DNA of 64,000 nucleotides from Opacimonas sp002292215 (GCA_943846745.1 OX044360.1:930001-994000), one strand, 5' to 3'; shown: positions 27,382-36,956, counted from the first letter of the stretch. Program-made: numbers and translations. Notes: a model not told the origin generated them from the letters alone.

Positions 27382-28062
27382 ATGACACCATGGGTCAAAC
27401 TCGGCACTGCTCAAATACCAAACAATGGCGGTGAATTAACCTTCTCCCAACGCGGCGATGAGTTTTCTATTCGTTTATCCGGTATTCGCGGAGAACTGAT
27501 GAATAGTCGAGTGTACAATTCTGAGCAAGAGCTTGCTCAACTCGGTTGTGCGTATATTAAATCCACACCCAATGCACACGTTTTAGTCGGCGGTTTAGGC
27601 ATGGGTTACACGCTAGCAGCGGCACTTAAAGCGGTAACGCCAAGCTCAACAGTCACCGTTGCAGAGCTTATTCCTGAAGTACATATCTGGAATCAAGGTC
27701 CTTTGGGAAAATGTGCGAATGATCCACTTCAAGATCCACGTACTCAAGTAAAAATTGGGGATGTAAAATATCTTTTAAACATGCAAACACCTACCTATGA
27801 TGCCATCTTATTAGATGTCGATAATGGACCTGAAGGGTTGACTCATTCGGATAATAACTGGATCTATTCAGAAGCAGGATTAAAGGATATTTATCAAGTA
27901 CTGCGTCCCAATGGCATGTTAGCGATTTGGTCTGCAGGGCCGGATTATTTGTTTACTGTCCGCCTTAAAAAAGCCGGTTATGAGGTACGTACGCAAATAG
28001 CAAGATCGCGCAAAGGGAAAGGCAGCAAGCATACTATTTTTCTGGCACGTAAAGTGCGCTAA
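27382..28062 (+). CDS. spermidine-synthase-like SAM-fold protein
   Basis: This 226-residue protein with the class I Rossmann fold is used by spermidine synthases and methyltransferases. The nucleotide motif is VGGLGMGYTLAAAL near residue 73, followed by the acidic residue of VAELIPEV and the DAILLDVDNGPEG motif. The length is shorter than typical SpeE (about 290), lacking the N-terminal beta domain. It may therefore be a spermidine-synthase-like methyltransferase rather than a true aminopropyltransferase. No speD lies nearby. The 3' end runs into a short repeat of the unit AGTGCGCTAAAA. Confidence 0.75.
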   Translation: MTPWVKLGTAQIPNNGGELTFSQRGDEFSIRLSGIRGELMNSRVYNSEQELAQLGCAYIKSTPNAHVLVGGLGMGYTLAAALKAVTPSSTVTVAELIPEVHIWNQGPLGKCANDPLQDPRTQVKIGDVKYLLNMQTPTYDAILLDVDNGPEGLTHSDNNWIYSEAGLKDIYQVLRPNGMLAIWSAGPDYLFTVRLKKAGYEVRTQIARSRKGKGSKHTIFLARKVR

Positions 28063-28091
28063 AAAAGTACGCTAAAAGTGCGCTAAAAAAA
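28052..28091 (+). repeat. imperfect triple repeat of a 12-base unit
   Basis: Three near copies of AGTGCGCTAAAA follow each other; the first contains the stop codon of the spermidine-synthase-like gene. The remainder of the 291-base gap up to the DUF2202 gene shows nothing further I can name. Confidence 0.5.
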
Positions 28092-28353
28092 CGCATGCAT
28101 TCGATTGACATTATTGACAACTTTAATGACACATTTGGCAGCGATGATTTCGCACCACCTACTTGAAGCGCGTTACAACCTAAACCCATCCCATTTAAAA
28201 CCTTTAAAATCAAGTGCTTAATCACACCCTTACATTCTCCCCCCTCATGGCACAATCTTTGCAAGTTAACTATAGGACCATCAGGATTTAGACTAGTTAG
28301 AGATTTATTTTTGATGTTCTGTCCATTTTAACAGTTGAATAGAGGTTTACATA

Positions 28354-29037
28354 ATGCAACGAATTATATATTGCTGGATTTTCTTAATGAGCTTATTAGT
28401 CATAACTGCTTGTGGTGGTTCTGACGAGTTAATTCCTATTGTTGAAGTTGATTCAGCCGGCTCAACAACGATCAATAGCAACTCACTAAATTTTAATTTA
28501 TATGGTATTGCAGCAGGAGTGTTGACTGCTGAGGAAGAAAATAGCTTATTGTTTATGCGTGAAGAAGAAAAACTTGCCCGAGATGTATATTTATCCTTAT
28601 ACGAGAGTCATGGTATGAATATTTTTTCTAATATCGCAGCAAGTGAACAAACCCATACTGATGCAGTTGGTTTATTAATAACTCGTTATGATCTGCTAGA
28701 TCCTATGCAAACAGATATAGCAGGTACATTTGTGAATAACGATTTACAAATTATTTATGATGCATTAGTTGCAGCGGGCGCCAATTCATTACTCGATGCT
28801 TTATATGTTGGCGCACAAATCGAAGAATTGGACATTAATGACTTACACGATCAAATTGCAATTATTATCGATAATCCAGATATGATTTTAGTTTATGAAA
28901 ATTTATTAAAGGGTTCACGGAATCACTTACGTTCATTTGATAAACAAATCAAAGCAGCTAATGGCTTGTATATACCTATTTATATATCTCAACAAGAATA
29001 CGATAATATTGTCAATAGCGACATGGAGCGGAATTAA
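28354..29037 (+). CDS. DUF2202 family lipoprotein (ferritin-like)
   Basis: This 227-residue protein begins with a lipoprotein signal (VITACGG, cysteine near residue 20). The DUF2202 domain follows, a ferritin-like four-helix bundle. Its acidic pair is visible in FMREEEKLARDVY, and the second helix holds ASEQTHTDAVG; in ferritin-like proteins such E and E-x-x-H residues bind two metal ions. A metal-binding or oxidative-stress role is plausible, but no function is established for the family. It stands alone, with its own promoter region. Confidence 0.8.
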   Translation: MQRIIYCWIFLMSLLVITACGGSDELIPIVEVDSAGSTTINSNSLNFNLYGIAAGVLTAEEENSLLFMREEEKLARDVYLSLYESHGMNIFSNIAASEQTHTDAVGLLITRYDLLDPMQTDIAGTFVNNDLQIIYDALVAAGANSLLDALYVGAQIEELDINDLHDQIAIIIDNPDMILVYENLLKGSRNHLRSFDKQIKAANGLYIPIYISQQEYDNIVNSDMERN

Positions 29038-29152
29038 GTAGACAAACCATAGCTATCACGTAATTGCCGCAGATAATAAGGGATATCCACAATATGTAGT
29101 CTCTAAAATCCGAGTTATAGTAATGATAAATATCATAGTGTCGAGGTGTTAG

Positions 29153-29347
29153 ATGAAAAAAAATGAAGGTACGTTAGATAGAACAGTTCGCGTTGTTGCA
29201 GGGTTAACATTGGTTGCGCTTGCTGCAACCAACACGTTAGGTGCATGGGCTTATATAGGTGTTGTACCAATTATTACTGGCGCGTTTGGTCTATGTCCGC
29301 TTTACTCGCTGTTGGGCATAAATACTTGTTCATTACCAAAAACGTGA
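29153..29347 (+). CDS. DUF2892 family small membrane protein
   Basis: This 64-residue protein has two hydrophobic segments (VVAGLTLVALAA and YIGVVPIITGAFG) and the DUF2892/YgaP-type pattern ending in CPLYSLLGINTC. The family is found alone or fused to rhodanese domains. The two cysteines fit that group. The gene is separated from the DUF2202 gene by 115 bases. Membrane location is inferred from hydrophobicity. Confidence 0.8.
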   Translation: MKKNEGTLDRTVRVVAGLTLVALAATNTLGAWAYIGVVPIITGAFGLCPLYSLLGINTCSLPKT

Positions 29348-29433
29348 TTTGGATATTAAGTCAGCTATTTGCTACTGTCGGCGCAATTGGAACCGGTAAA
29401 GTCACCCGTTATTAATATTTTTTAGTTGATGGG

Positions 29434-29560
29434 TTGACTCTCATGCTAACTTCCCTGCAATACGCCCCACTTGCTCAGCAGCAGCAAGGTTTAAAAATAC
29501 ACGGTCGCTTAGCTCAGTTGGGAGAGCATCGTCCTTACAAGGCGAGCACTGGTTCAAGTC
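29434..29560 (+). pseudogene. decayed tRNA-Val(UAC) copy with its promoter
   Basis: From 29503 the sequence matches the intact tRNA-Val at 38658 through the D arm and anticodon arm with one change, then lacks three bases of the variable region. The T arm and 3' acceptor strand are lost. The upstream 70 bases are also shared. The -35 box TTGACT (29434) is followed after 16 bases by TGCAAT, where the intact gene has TATAAT. Both structure and promoter are therefore damaged. Confidence 0.8.
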
Positions 29561-29697
29561 CTTCCATGAGTAAAATACACTCATCTAATCTCATCATTGA
29601 TTGCAATAATTAAACACCAATAAACTTATACTAGTCACCTGAGATAGATTACAATATCCATGAAATTCATAAGCTTACTATTGAAGTTACGATTAAC

Positions 29698-32106
29698 ATG
29701 CAGGGTGCCATGCCAACAGCTATGCAAACAGGTTTTTTATTGACCCGCCACGCTCAAGATACCGCATCGGGCATCGTCATTACGCTATGGTTAAAAACAG
29801 AAAATGGCCCTGCAAAACTAACGATTGAAAATGAACAAGCGTTATTTTTCGTTGCATCGCACCAAATTGAATTAGCGCTTAATTTACTAAAAGATCACCA
29901 GCTGCGTTTTGCTTCAACATGCTCATTACCGCTTAAGACGTTTGGCCAACACCCCGTATCCGTTATCTACTTTAACTTCATGAAAGATTTTTATGCCGCT
30001 CGCAAATTTTTGATATCTCGTGACATCAAAATCTATGAAGATGATTTTCGCCCCGATGATCGCTATTTAATGGAACGCTTTATTACTGCAAAAATAGGGT
30101 TTATTGGTAAGGAACATTTTCAGCACAATTATCGAACACTCAAAAACGCGAAATGTAAGCCGACTGATTGTGCGATTCAATTATCGATGATTTCTATCGA
30201 CATTGAATGTGCTGTGGATGGCGACATGCCTGGAGCATTGTATTCTATCGCTGCATACAGCGATGTAGAACAAGTCGTATTTATGATCGGTGAACCTACT
30301 AGTAAAAGTAAACACGATAATAACGGACTCAATTATATTCGTTGGGTTGCTGATGAAAAAACGTTACTTCTTGAGTTTATCAAGTGGTTCAATGCATACG
30401 ACGCTGACGTAATTATCGGTTGGAATGTCATAAATTTCGATTTTGATTTACTGCAAAAACGTTGTGATTTGCTACATATTGATTTTGCTATCGGTCGAGA
30501 TGGTCGCAACCCATATTGGCGACAGAATCGAATGAGCGATCAAAAATATATCTCGATCGCAGGCAGAGTTGTTCTCGATGGGATCGACTTGCTCAAAACG
30601 GCTACCTATAGCTTTCCTAATTTTTCATTGGAAAATGTATCGAGAGAATTATTAGGAGTCGGCAAACAAGTTAAAAATGTAGAAAGTCGTTTATCCGAAA
30701 TCACCCATAACTTTATCCATAATAAACCCGCTTTAGCTGCGTATAATCTTGAAGATTGTCGATTAGTTTGGCGCATTTTTGAGAAGACTCACTTACTCGA
30801 ATTTGCCATGTTAAGAGCACAATTAACCGGTTTGGAGTTAGACCGAATAGGCGGCTCTGTTGCAGCATTTACTAATTTATATTTACCGAAACTTCACCGA
30901 GCAGGCTATGTAGCACCCAACATGGGTGACGGAACATCAGAATTAGTCTCACCGGGCGGTTTTGTGATGGACTCAATTCCAGGTTTATATGATAACGTCT
31001 TAGTACTCGACTTTAAGAGCTTGTATCCAAGCATTATCAAAACATTTAATGTTGATCCGATGGGTTTAATCGAAGGATTACAGTCCCCGACTACGGCGAT
31101 TGAGGGCTTTGATGGTGCGTATTTTTCCAGAGATAAACATTTTCTACCCAAGATAATTGACAGCTTATGGCAAGAACGAGACAAAGCAAAAAAAGAGAAA
31201 AATGCGGCATTGTCGCAAGCAATCAAGATCATTATGAATTCTTTTTATGGCGTTTTAGGCTCAACGGGTTGTCGATTCTTCGATCCTCGTTTGTCGGGCT
31301 CCATTACTAAACGCAGTCATGAGCTATTAATTACAACTAAAGCGTGGATCGAAGACAAAGGATACACGGTCATTTATGGCGATACCGATTCGATATTTGT
31401 GCATGTGGGAGATACTGTTAATGCCGCTGAATGTGCACATTTGGGGATGGAATTACAACAATATATTAATCATAAATGGCAAACCAATATCAAAGAACGG
31501 TATGCAGTTGATAGCCAGTTAGAGATTGAGTTTGAAACACACTTTGTGAAATTTTTTATGCCGACAATTCGAGGTTTAGATATTGGTACAAAGAAACGCT
31601 ATGCCGGCACCATTAACAAACATGGCGAACAAAAACTTATTTTTAAAGGTTTGGAGAGCGTTAGAACTGACTGGACAGAACTAGCTAAAGAGTTTCAACG
31701 CACCTTATATTATAAAGTATTTAATAATCAACCCGTAGCAGAGTATGTGCGTAAAACCATGGAAGACACACTAGCAGGAAAATTAGATAGCCAATTAGTG
31801 TATCGCAAACGTATTCGCCGTAATTTAGAGGACTACGTAAAAAACGTTCCCCCTCATGTTAAAGCTGCTCGTTTAGCTGATGAACAAAATAAAATACTAA
31901 ACCGACCACTTAGGTATCAAAAACGAGCCTGGATCGAATACGTGATTACGATAAATGGACCACAAGCGATTGAGTACGTCACCTCACCTATCGATTATCA
32001 GTTTTATATTGACCGACAGTTAGCGGCAATAGCCGATGCCATATTACCGTTCGTATCCACCAGCTTTGCTAAAATCACGAACAATCAGTTGGATCTGTTT
32101 GGTTAG
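29698..32106 (+). CDS. polB: DNA polymerase II (family B)
   Basis: This 802-residue family B polymerase is close in size to E. coli Pol II (783). The 3'-5' exonuclease site shows SIDIEC and, later, IIGWNVINFDFD. The polymerase motifs follow in order: DFKSLYPSIIK (motif A, near residue 440), KIIMNSFYGVLG (motif B) and YGDTDSIFV (motif C with the catalytic aspartates). The last residues QLDLFG resemble the clamp-binding QLxLF motif, so binding to the beta clamp is likely. In E. coli Pol II takes part in SOS-linked translesion synthesis and replication restart. No LexA box was noted upstream. Several ATG codons lie near the start, so the exact N terminus is uncertain. Confidence 0.93.
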   Translation: MQGAMPTAMQTGFLLTRHAQDTASGIVITLWLKTENGPAKLTIENEQALFFVASHQIELALNLLKDHQLRFASTCSLPLKTFGQHPVSVIYFNFMKDFYAARKFLISRDIKIYEDDFRPDDRYLMERFITAKIGFIGKEHFQHNYRTLKNAKCKPTDCAIQLSMISIDIECAVDGDMPGALYSIAAYSDVEQVVFMIGEPTSKSKHDNNGLNYIRWVADEKTLLLEFIKWFNAYDADVIIGWNVINFDFDLLQKRCDLLHIDFAIGRDGRNPYWRQNRMSDQKYISIAGRVVLDGIDLLKTATYSFPNFSLENVSRELLGVGKQVKNVESRLSEITHNFIHNKPALAAYNLEDCRLVWRIFEKTHLLEFAMLRAQLTGLELDRIGGSVAAFTNLYLPKLHRAGYVAPNMGDGTSELVSPGGFVMDSIPGLYDNVLVLDFKSLYPSIIKTFNVDPMGLIEGLQSPTTAIEGFDGAYFSRDKHFLPKIIDSLWQERDKAKKEKNAALSQAIKIIMNSFYGVLGSTGCRFFDPRLSGSITKRSHELLITTKAWIEDKGYTVIYGDTDSIFVHVGDTVNAAECAHLGMELQQYINHKWQTNIKERYAVDSQLEIEFETHFVKFFMPTIRGLDIGTKKRYAGTINKHGEQKLIFKGLESVRTDWTELAKEFQRTLYYKVFNNQPVAEYVRKTMEDTLAGKLDSQLVYRKRIRRNLEDYVKNVPPHVKAARLADEQNKILNRPLRYQKRAWIEYVITINGPQAIEYVTSPIDYQFYIDRQLAAIADAILPFVSTSFAKITNNQLDLFG

Positions 32107-32322
32107 CTAACACCATAGCAACAATTAAGTAGAGCACTACTCAAAATAAAATCACCTAAACCAATAAAAACAACTTTACCTTGCACTCAAGGGGCAAAAT
32201 CATCAATAATATAGTTAGACATCTAATTAATTGAGTTCAATTCAAAATCATACTTATGAAAAAAGAGACACACCTGTTGAATATCGAGTTACTAATCAAA
32301 GCGAAAAATTTTGGAGAGACAC

Positions 32323-33438
32323 ATGAGTTCAATTAGTTGGAAAAGAATTGTCATTAAAGTGGGCAGCGCACTCATTGCGCCTAAGCAAAATGGCTGTAGT
32401 AGTCACTATTTACTCGGTATTGCGCAATTTATTGTACGGTGCAAGGCAATGGGTATTGAAGTCGTACTGGTGTCTTCTGGCTCAGTGGCTGCTGGTTCGC
32501 ATCTATTTAACGAACAAGAAGCCGGTTACAAGCCTTCTATTGCTGTAAAAAAAGCAATGGCTGCTGCAGGTCAAATGGAAATGATGGCAACATGGGACCG
32601 GTTATTTGATTTCCCAACGGCACAAATTCTAGTTACACACGGTGATCTAAGAGATCGTGAACGTTATGTCAGCATAAAAGATACGATTTTCAGTTTACTT
32701 GAAAATGGCATACTGCCGATTTTGAATGAAAACGACACCGTTACTACTGATAAATTAAAAGTTGGCGATAATGATAATTTGGCTGCAATGATAGCGGCAG
32801 CAGCGGATGCAGATACCTTGATCATATGTTCAGACGTTGATGGGCTGTATGATAGTAATCCACATGTAAATCCAGACGCACAGCTGCTCTCGGATGTACC
32901 ACAAATCAACGAAGCAATATTTGCGATGGCAGGTGATGCTACGAGTAAGTTTGGTACAGGCGGAATGAATACCAAAATACAAGCTGCCAAAAAAGCAGTG
33001 GCACATGGTATAGACACTTATATTGTAAATGGTTTTACCGCTCAAACCTTCAATACCTTACTTGCAGGTAAAAACCCTGGTACGCACTTTTCACCTGACA
33101 AAAAACCAATGACCGAACATTTACATTGGATGACACATACTTCAACGGCTCAAGGTGAGCTGGTTGTCGAAAATGACTTCGATACAGAACTCAAGGGCAA
33201 CAGTGAAGACTTTACCAGTAATGAAATCATTGCAGTTAATGGCGACTTTGCAGTGGGCGATATAATTCTAGTTAGAAAGAACGATGGTACTCGATTAGCA
33301 AAAGCAAAGTCCAACTATAGTAGTTGCCTGCTGAGCTTTATTGCCGACCACGATGATCAAGATTTTGGTAGCAAATATCAAGAGACCACAGGCCCAATAA
33401 TTTCAGATGCGAATATCGCCTTACTGGATGACAATTGA
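32323..33438 (+). CDS. proB: glutamate 5-kinase
   Basis: This is a protein of about 371 residues with the two-domain structure of ProB. An amino-acid-kinase domain comes first (KVGSALIAP, VSSGSVAAG, NENDTVTTDK, GTGGMNTKIQAA), followed by a C-terminal PUA domain from about residue 275. It phosphorylates glutamate in the first step of proline synthesis. ATG 32323 is preferred over an upstream TTG because GGAGA lies 6 bases before it. proA, its usual neighbour, is not adjacent, so this may be a stand-alone or second copy. It is convergent with the kinase/phosphatase gene. Confidence 0.9.
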   Translation: MSSISWKRIVIKVGSALIAPKQNGCSSHYLLGIAQFIVRCKAMGIEVVLVSSGSVAAGSHLFNEQEAGYKPSIAVKKAMAAAGQMEMMATWDRLFDFPTAQILVTHGDLRDRERYVSIKDTIFSLLENGILPILNENDTVTTDKLKVGDNDNLAAMIAAAADADTLIICSDVDGLYDSNPHVNPDAQLLSDVPQINEAIFAMAGDATSKFGTGGMNTKIQAAKKAVAHGIDTYIVNGFTAQTFNTLLAGKNPGTHFSPDKKPMTEHLHWMTHTSTAQGELVVENDFDTELKGNSEDFTSNEIIAVNGDFAVGDIILVRKNDGTRLAKAKSNYSSCLLSFIADHDDQDFGSKYQETTGPIISDANIALLDDN

Positions 33439-33473
33439 GTAAGCGCCTAGTATCGAGCACAGAGGTGACAGCC

Positions 33474-35201
33474 TTAATTAGCAAGCAAAGACACAATAAT
33501 TAAAACTAGTATGACACATACACTTTGCCAAAATACGATAGGATCTCTTTCAATCAATGGCGGTCGAACTTTACGTAAAAAAGTTTTGCTCGGTTGTTTT
33601 AAATCAAATATAAACTCTGACAATTCTTGATATCGTTTTAAAGGATTAATTTGTAGTCCTCGTTGCAAAGTGTCGTCAATCCAAACCGGTATTTCCCTAT
33701 CATCATGTAACACGCTGTGGTAACGCAACTTATTTTGCGCGTTTTTAGTTCGAGCATGAGCAACTTTAGTGCCGTAAGGCAACTTGCCACTCAGCATCTG
33801 ATAAGTCACTACCGCTAACGAAAATAAATCAGACCGCGGTGCTCCGGCTTCCCCCAAAAAGTATTCCGGCGCAGTATATTGAACAGTTCCGAGGATCGGT
33901 TCATGTTCAATCGGCTTATTCATTTCGGCTAGACCTGCCACCTTGGTTGAACCAAAGTCAATGATCTTAACGATGCCGGAGGTATCGATCATAATGTTTT
34001 CGGGTCGCAGATCTTGATGGAGCATTTCAAGTCGGTGAAATGACATTAGCCCTGTTGCTATTTGTTCAACAATTTCGCGTACACGCTGCACATTGGGTCG
34101 AGGGTTATCGAGTATCCACTGCGTCAACGTTTGCCCTTCAATGAATTCGAAAACAGTATATAGATAATTGCGTTTGTGAGTTATTTCGCAGGGTTTTAAT
34201 ACATGTGCATTATTTATTCGTTTAGCAATCCACTCTTCCATTAAAAATTGTTCTAAATGTGCCGGATCGTCTTTTAATTCAATCGATGGCGCTTTTATGA
34301 CAACGGGTGAGTCATTATCGGAGTGCAAATTTTTGGCTAAATACACATGACTTCGGCTACTAGCATACAATATTCGTAATATCTTAAAACCGTCAAATTC
34401 AGCTCGTTCTGATAATACAGGTGGAAAAGGCAGAGTGCCAAGTTGTTGCATTCGCTCACTTGCTGCTTGACTTGGCAAATCATTCACTCTAATAATTTGT
34501 ACAGTCAGGTTATCGGTACTTCCCTGAGCACTGGCATGTTCTACCATTACAACTGCGGCTTTATCCAAATCCTCTGGATTGTCTTGTATAATTGTATGCA
34601 TTAATTGCGTGTCTAGATACTCATATACGCCATCAGTTGCTAAGACAAATAGGTCGTTTATTTCTAGAATCGTTGATTTGGTATCTACCTCCAATTGAGG
34701 ATAGAGTCCCATTGCTCTATTTAGGTAGCTTTGATCCTTTGTTGCCCAAGTACGATGATCCTCTGTTATCAACGACCCTACACCATGTCGAAAATGGTAT
34801 ATCCGACTGTCACCTATATGAAAGGTGTAAGCGGTATTTGATTTAATAATCAAAGCGCTTAAGGTATTCACGTAACCTTTATCTTTATCGTATTTATAGC
34901 CACTTTTTAAGGTTTGTGAATACAACCACGAATTATTGGCATTGAGAACACACATAGCTGACTTTTTTACCGACCATGTCTCGGCAGTTCCATAGTAATC
35001 TTCAAGCAAACTTCTTACCGACGATTCACTGGCAATATGACTAAATTCGCTGCTACTGATGCCATCAGCAATTGCCGCTACGATCCCTTTTGCAGAAAGT
35101 TGAGGTTCCTTAGGGATCATCACACCATGAAAATCCTGATTGTGCGGTTTACAACCTTTATTAGAATATTGTCCGACCGATACATCTAAGGATTGGGACA
35201 T
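33474..35201 (-). CDS. PP2C phosphatase - Ser/Thr kinase fusion with membrane tail
   Basis: This 575-residue protein carries opposing activities. Residues 1-240 are a PP2C-type phosphatase (AIADGISSSEF, FHIGDSRIYH, LATDGVYEYL, GSTDNLTVQ). Residues 270-545 form a Hanks-type kinase with the lysine of VVIKAP, the catalytic loop HQDLRPENIM and IDFGST. A C-terminal hydrophobic helix (VCVILVLIIVSLLAN) anchors it to the inner membrane. HxDLRPEN replaces the usual HRDLKxxN by arginine for lysine. It follows cyanase and the FNT channel on the same strand, so it may control the channel by phosphorylation. That link is inference. Confidence 0.9.
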   Translation of the reverse strand: MSQSLDVSVGQYSNKGCKPHNQDFHGVMIPKEPQLSAKGIVAAIADGISSSEFSHIASESSVRSLLEDYYGTAETWSVKKSAMCVLNANNSWLYSQTLKSGYKYDKDKGYVNTLSALIIKSNTAYTFHIGDSRIYHFRHGVGSLITEDHRTWATKDQSYLNRAMGLYPQLEVDTKSTILEINDLFVLATDGVYEYLDTQLMHTIIQDNPEDLDKAAVVMVEHASAQGSTDNLTVQIIRVNDLPSQAASERMQQLGTLPFPPVLSERAEFDGFKILRILYASSRSHVYLAKNLHSDNDSPVVIKAPSIELKDDPAHLEQFLMEEWIAKRINNAHVLKPCEITHKRNYLYTVFEFIEGQTLTQWILDNPRPNVQRVREIVEQIATGLMSFHRLEMLHQDLRPENIMIDTSGIVKIIDFGSTKVAGLAEMNKPIEHEPILGTVQYTAPEYFLGEAGAPRSDLFSLAVVTYQMLSGKLPYGTKVAHARTKNAQNKLRYHSVLHDDREIPVWIDDTLQRGLQINPLKRYQELSEFIFDLKQPSKTFLRKVRPPLIERDPIVFWQSVCVILVLIIVSLLAN

Positions 35202-35220
35202 GGTGTGTGACTCCTATTTT

Positions 35221-35667
35221 TTAATAGCTCTTATAAGGTAAAAACTTACCTGTCATGGTGATTTTTACCCTGTCTCCTTTAGCATCTTCTTGACGACTTA
35301 AATCCATATCAAAATCGATAGCACTCATTATACCGTCGCCAAATTCCTCATGGATAAGTGCTTTGAAAGTTGTACCATAGACACTGATTAACTCATAAAA
35401 TCGATAAATGAGTGGGTCGGTTGGAATAGCCGTTGGCAAAGAGCCTTTATAAGGAACGACTTGTAGCTGTGCTATTGCCGCAGCAGGTAAATCAAGTAAT
35501 AAGCCAACCGAACATGCTTGCTCCTCGGTAAGCGTCATCTGACCTAATAGCGCAGCGGTTGTCCACTCCTTGCTTTGACCTACCGCTTTGGCGAGTTGCG
35601 GCCAACTTAGTTTTTTTAGCTGTTTTTGTAATACAATCAGCTCAGTCACTTCATTTCTAGTCATCAT
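35221..35667 (-). CDS. cynS: cyanase (cyanate hydratase)
   Basis: This is a protein of about 148 residues that aligns with E. coli CynS (156). The N-terminal helix-bundle domain contains TAALLGQ. The C-terminal catalytic part contains YRFYE (Arg and Glu) and GDGIMSAIDF (Ser), the three catalytic residues of the decameric enzyme. It decomposes cyanate with bicarbonate to ammonia and CO2. A longer frame begins at 35709 inside the FNT gene. ATG 35667 is preferred because it follows the FNT stop by 10 bases and GGGAC precedes it. The order FNT-cynS-kinase suggests an operon for uptake and detoxification or nitrogen use. Confidence 0.95.
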   Translation of the reverse strand: MMTRNEVTELIVLQKQLKKLSWPQLAKAVGQSKEWTTAALLGQMTLTEEQACSVGLLLDLPAAAIAQLQVVPYKGSLPTAIPTDPLIYRFYELISVYGTTFKALIHEEFGDGIMSAIDFDMDLSRQEDAKGDRVKITMTGKFLPYKSY

Positions 35668-35677
35668 TTTAGTCCCA

Positions 35678-36487
35678 TTAAATAGCACGTGCTTTACTTT
35701 CACGAACATGAGTCAAATAAATCGGTAAACCGACCAACAAGAACCCACCTACAAGGTTACCTAATACAGTGGGTAACTCATTCCATATGACATAATCCAT
35801 AAGTGCAAAATCACCACCCATAATCATCGAGAACGGAAACAAAAACATATTTACAATTGAATGTTCAAATACCATGTAAAAGAACAACATGATAGGCATC
35901 CACATAGCAGCCATTTTTGCACCGGCAGATGTCGAAATCATTGCACCGACAACGCCCATCGATACCATCCAGTTACATAACATCCCACGGATGAATATGG
36001 TGAACCAACCTAGAATACCCTGTTCTTTGTACCCAAGTGTTCTTGCTTCGCCAATGGTGGAGACTTTTGCAGCGACAGCTCCACCGTCTATCTGGTAACC
36101 ATAGGTAAGTATAAATGATGCAAAAAATGCGGTAGTTAATGCACCGCCTAAGTTCCCACAAAAAACCAGCCCCCAATTACGCAGCATACCTTTTACTGTG
36201 CAACCTGGTCGTTTGTCGATAACGGCTAAAGGTACGATTGTAAATACCCCTGTTAGCAAGTCATACTTCATTAAATACAGCATGATAAATCCGACAGGAA
36301 ATAAAACTGCCCCTAATAATGCATTGCCTGTCTGGGTAATAACAGTGATGGCAAAAAATGCGGCTAAAGCGAGAATCGCGCCAGCCATGTAAGATCTTAC
36401 TAATGTATCTTTAGTGGACATGAATATTTTCTGTTCACCCTGGTCCACCATTTTTTTGCCGAATTCACTTGGTTCTAAATATGACAT
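35678..36487 (-). CDS. formate/nitrite transporter family channel
   Basis: This is a 269-residue inner-membrane protein of the FocA/NirC family with six hydrophobic segments. The conserved region LCNWMVSMGVVG and the histidine motif FEHSIVNMF, whose histidine lines the pore in FocA, are present. Formate, nitrite and hydrosulfide are known substrates of the family. Here the downstream cynS makes cyanate, bicarbonate or nitrite candidates. It has no associated formate lyase or nitrite reductase in the window. The operon order places it first, followed by cyanase and the kinase/phosphatase. Confidence 0.9.
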   Translation of the reverse strand: MSYLEPSEFGKKMVDQGEQKIFMSTKDTLVRSYMAGAILALAAFFAITVITQTGNALLGAVLFPVGFIMLYLMKYDLLTGVFTIVPLAVIDKRPGCTVKGMLRNWGLVFCGNLGGALTTAFFASFILTYGYQIDGGAVAAKVSTIGEARTLGYKEQGILGWFTIFIRGMLCNWMVSMGVVGAMISTSAGAKMAAMWMPIMLFFYMVFEHSIVNMFLFPFSMIMGGDFALMDYVIWNELPTVLGNLVGGFLLVGLPIYLTHVRESKARAI

Positions 36488-36956
36488 GTGATTTCCTTCT
36501 ATCTTCTGATTTGCGTTTAGCCGTTTTAAAACAAAAAAAGCGCCGATAAATCCACCAACAAGATTGGTTAATTTATGGACGCCGTTATCCGTTGAATCTT
36601 TTTATTTTAGTCGTCGATACGAGTTAGATTCATTTGAAATTTTGCAAAAGTCGAGCCAATATTTAAAATCATAATAAAATCAATGATATATAATTCTTGA
36701 TGTGAGATTAGGAGGGAGTGTTGCACTACTTTGACTTCTTTGTTGCTTGCTTAAAGTGCGTTGATATACATATCTCTTTAGATCCGCTGTATTTATGTGC
36801 GACAAAACAATGCAATTAAATCACTTTGAGCTACAGCTTCTATTTCTGGCATGGTGGTACCAAAAGCCGCTTGGGTTAAAAAATGTAGATAGAACTTAAA
36901 TGGACTATTTTCCGTATAAAATTGTATTAAAAGTATAAACCACCAAGAGTCCTTGC
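36488..36956. other. intergenic region, no gene seen
   Basis: This 469-base region carries the divergent promoters of the FNT channel and the SOUL gene. On the minus strand the FNT frame stays open for about 38 codons upstream of its ATG without a start codon. I see no RNA structure or clear terminator that I can name. Confidence 0.5.

Noticed and set aside
28034..28264. 76-codon minus-strand open frame after the spermidine-synthase-like gene
   Set aside because: It overlaps the 3' end of that gene and the repeat, with no ribosome site and an improbable composition.
32179..32192. CCTTG-CACT-CAAGG hairpin after polB
   Set aside because: A 5-bp stem without a U-run is weak and was not counted as a terminator.
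36488..36620. Open frame upstream of the FNT gene on the minus strand, about 38 codons, containing an FNT-like LTNLVGGFIGAFF stretch
   Set aside because: It has no start codon of its own after the upstream stop, and the FNT ATG at 36487 already gives a full-length family member. The likeness to the FNT C terminus may be a decayed duplicate but is too short to call.
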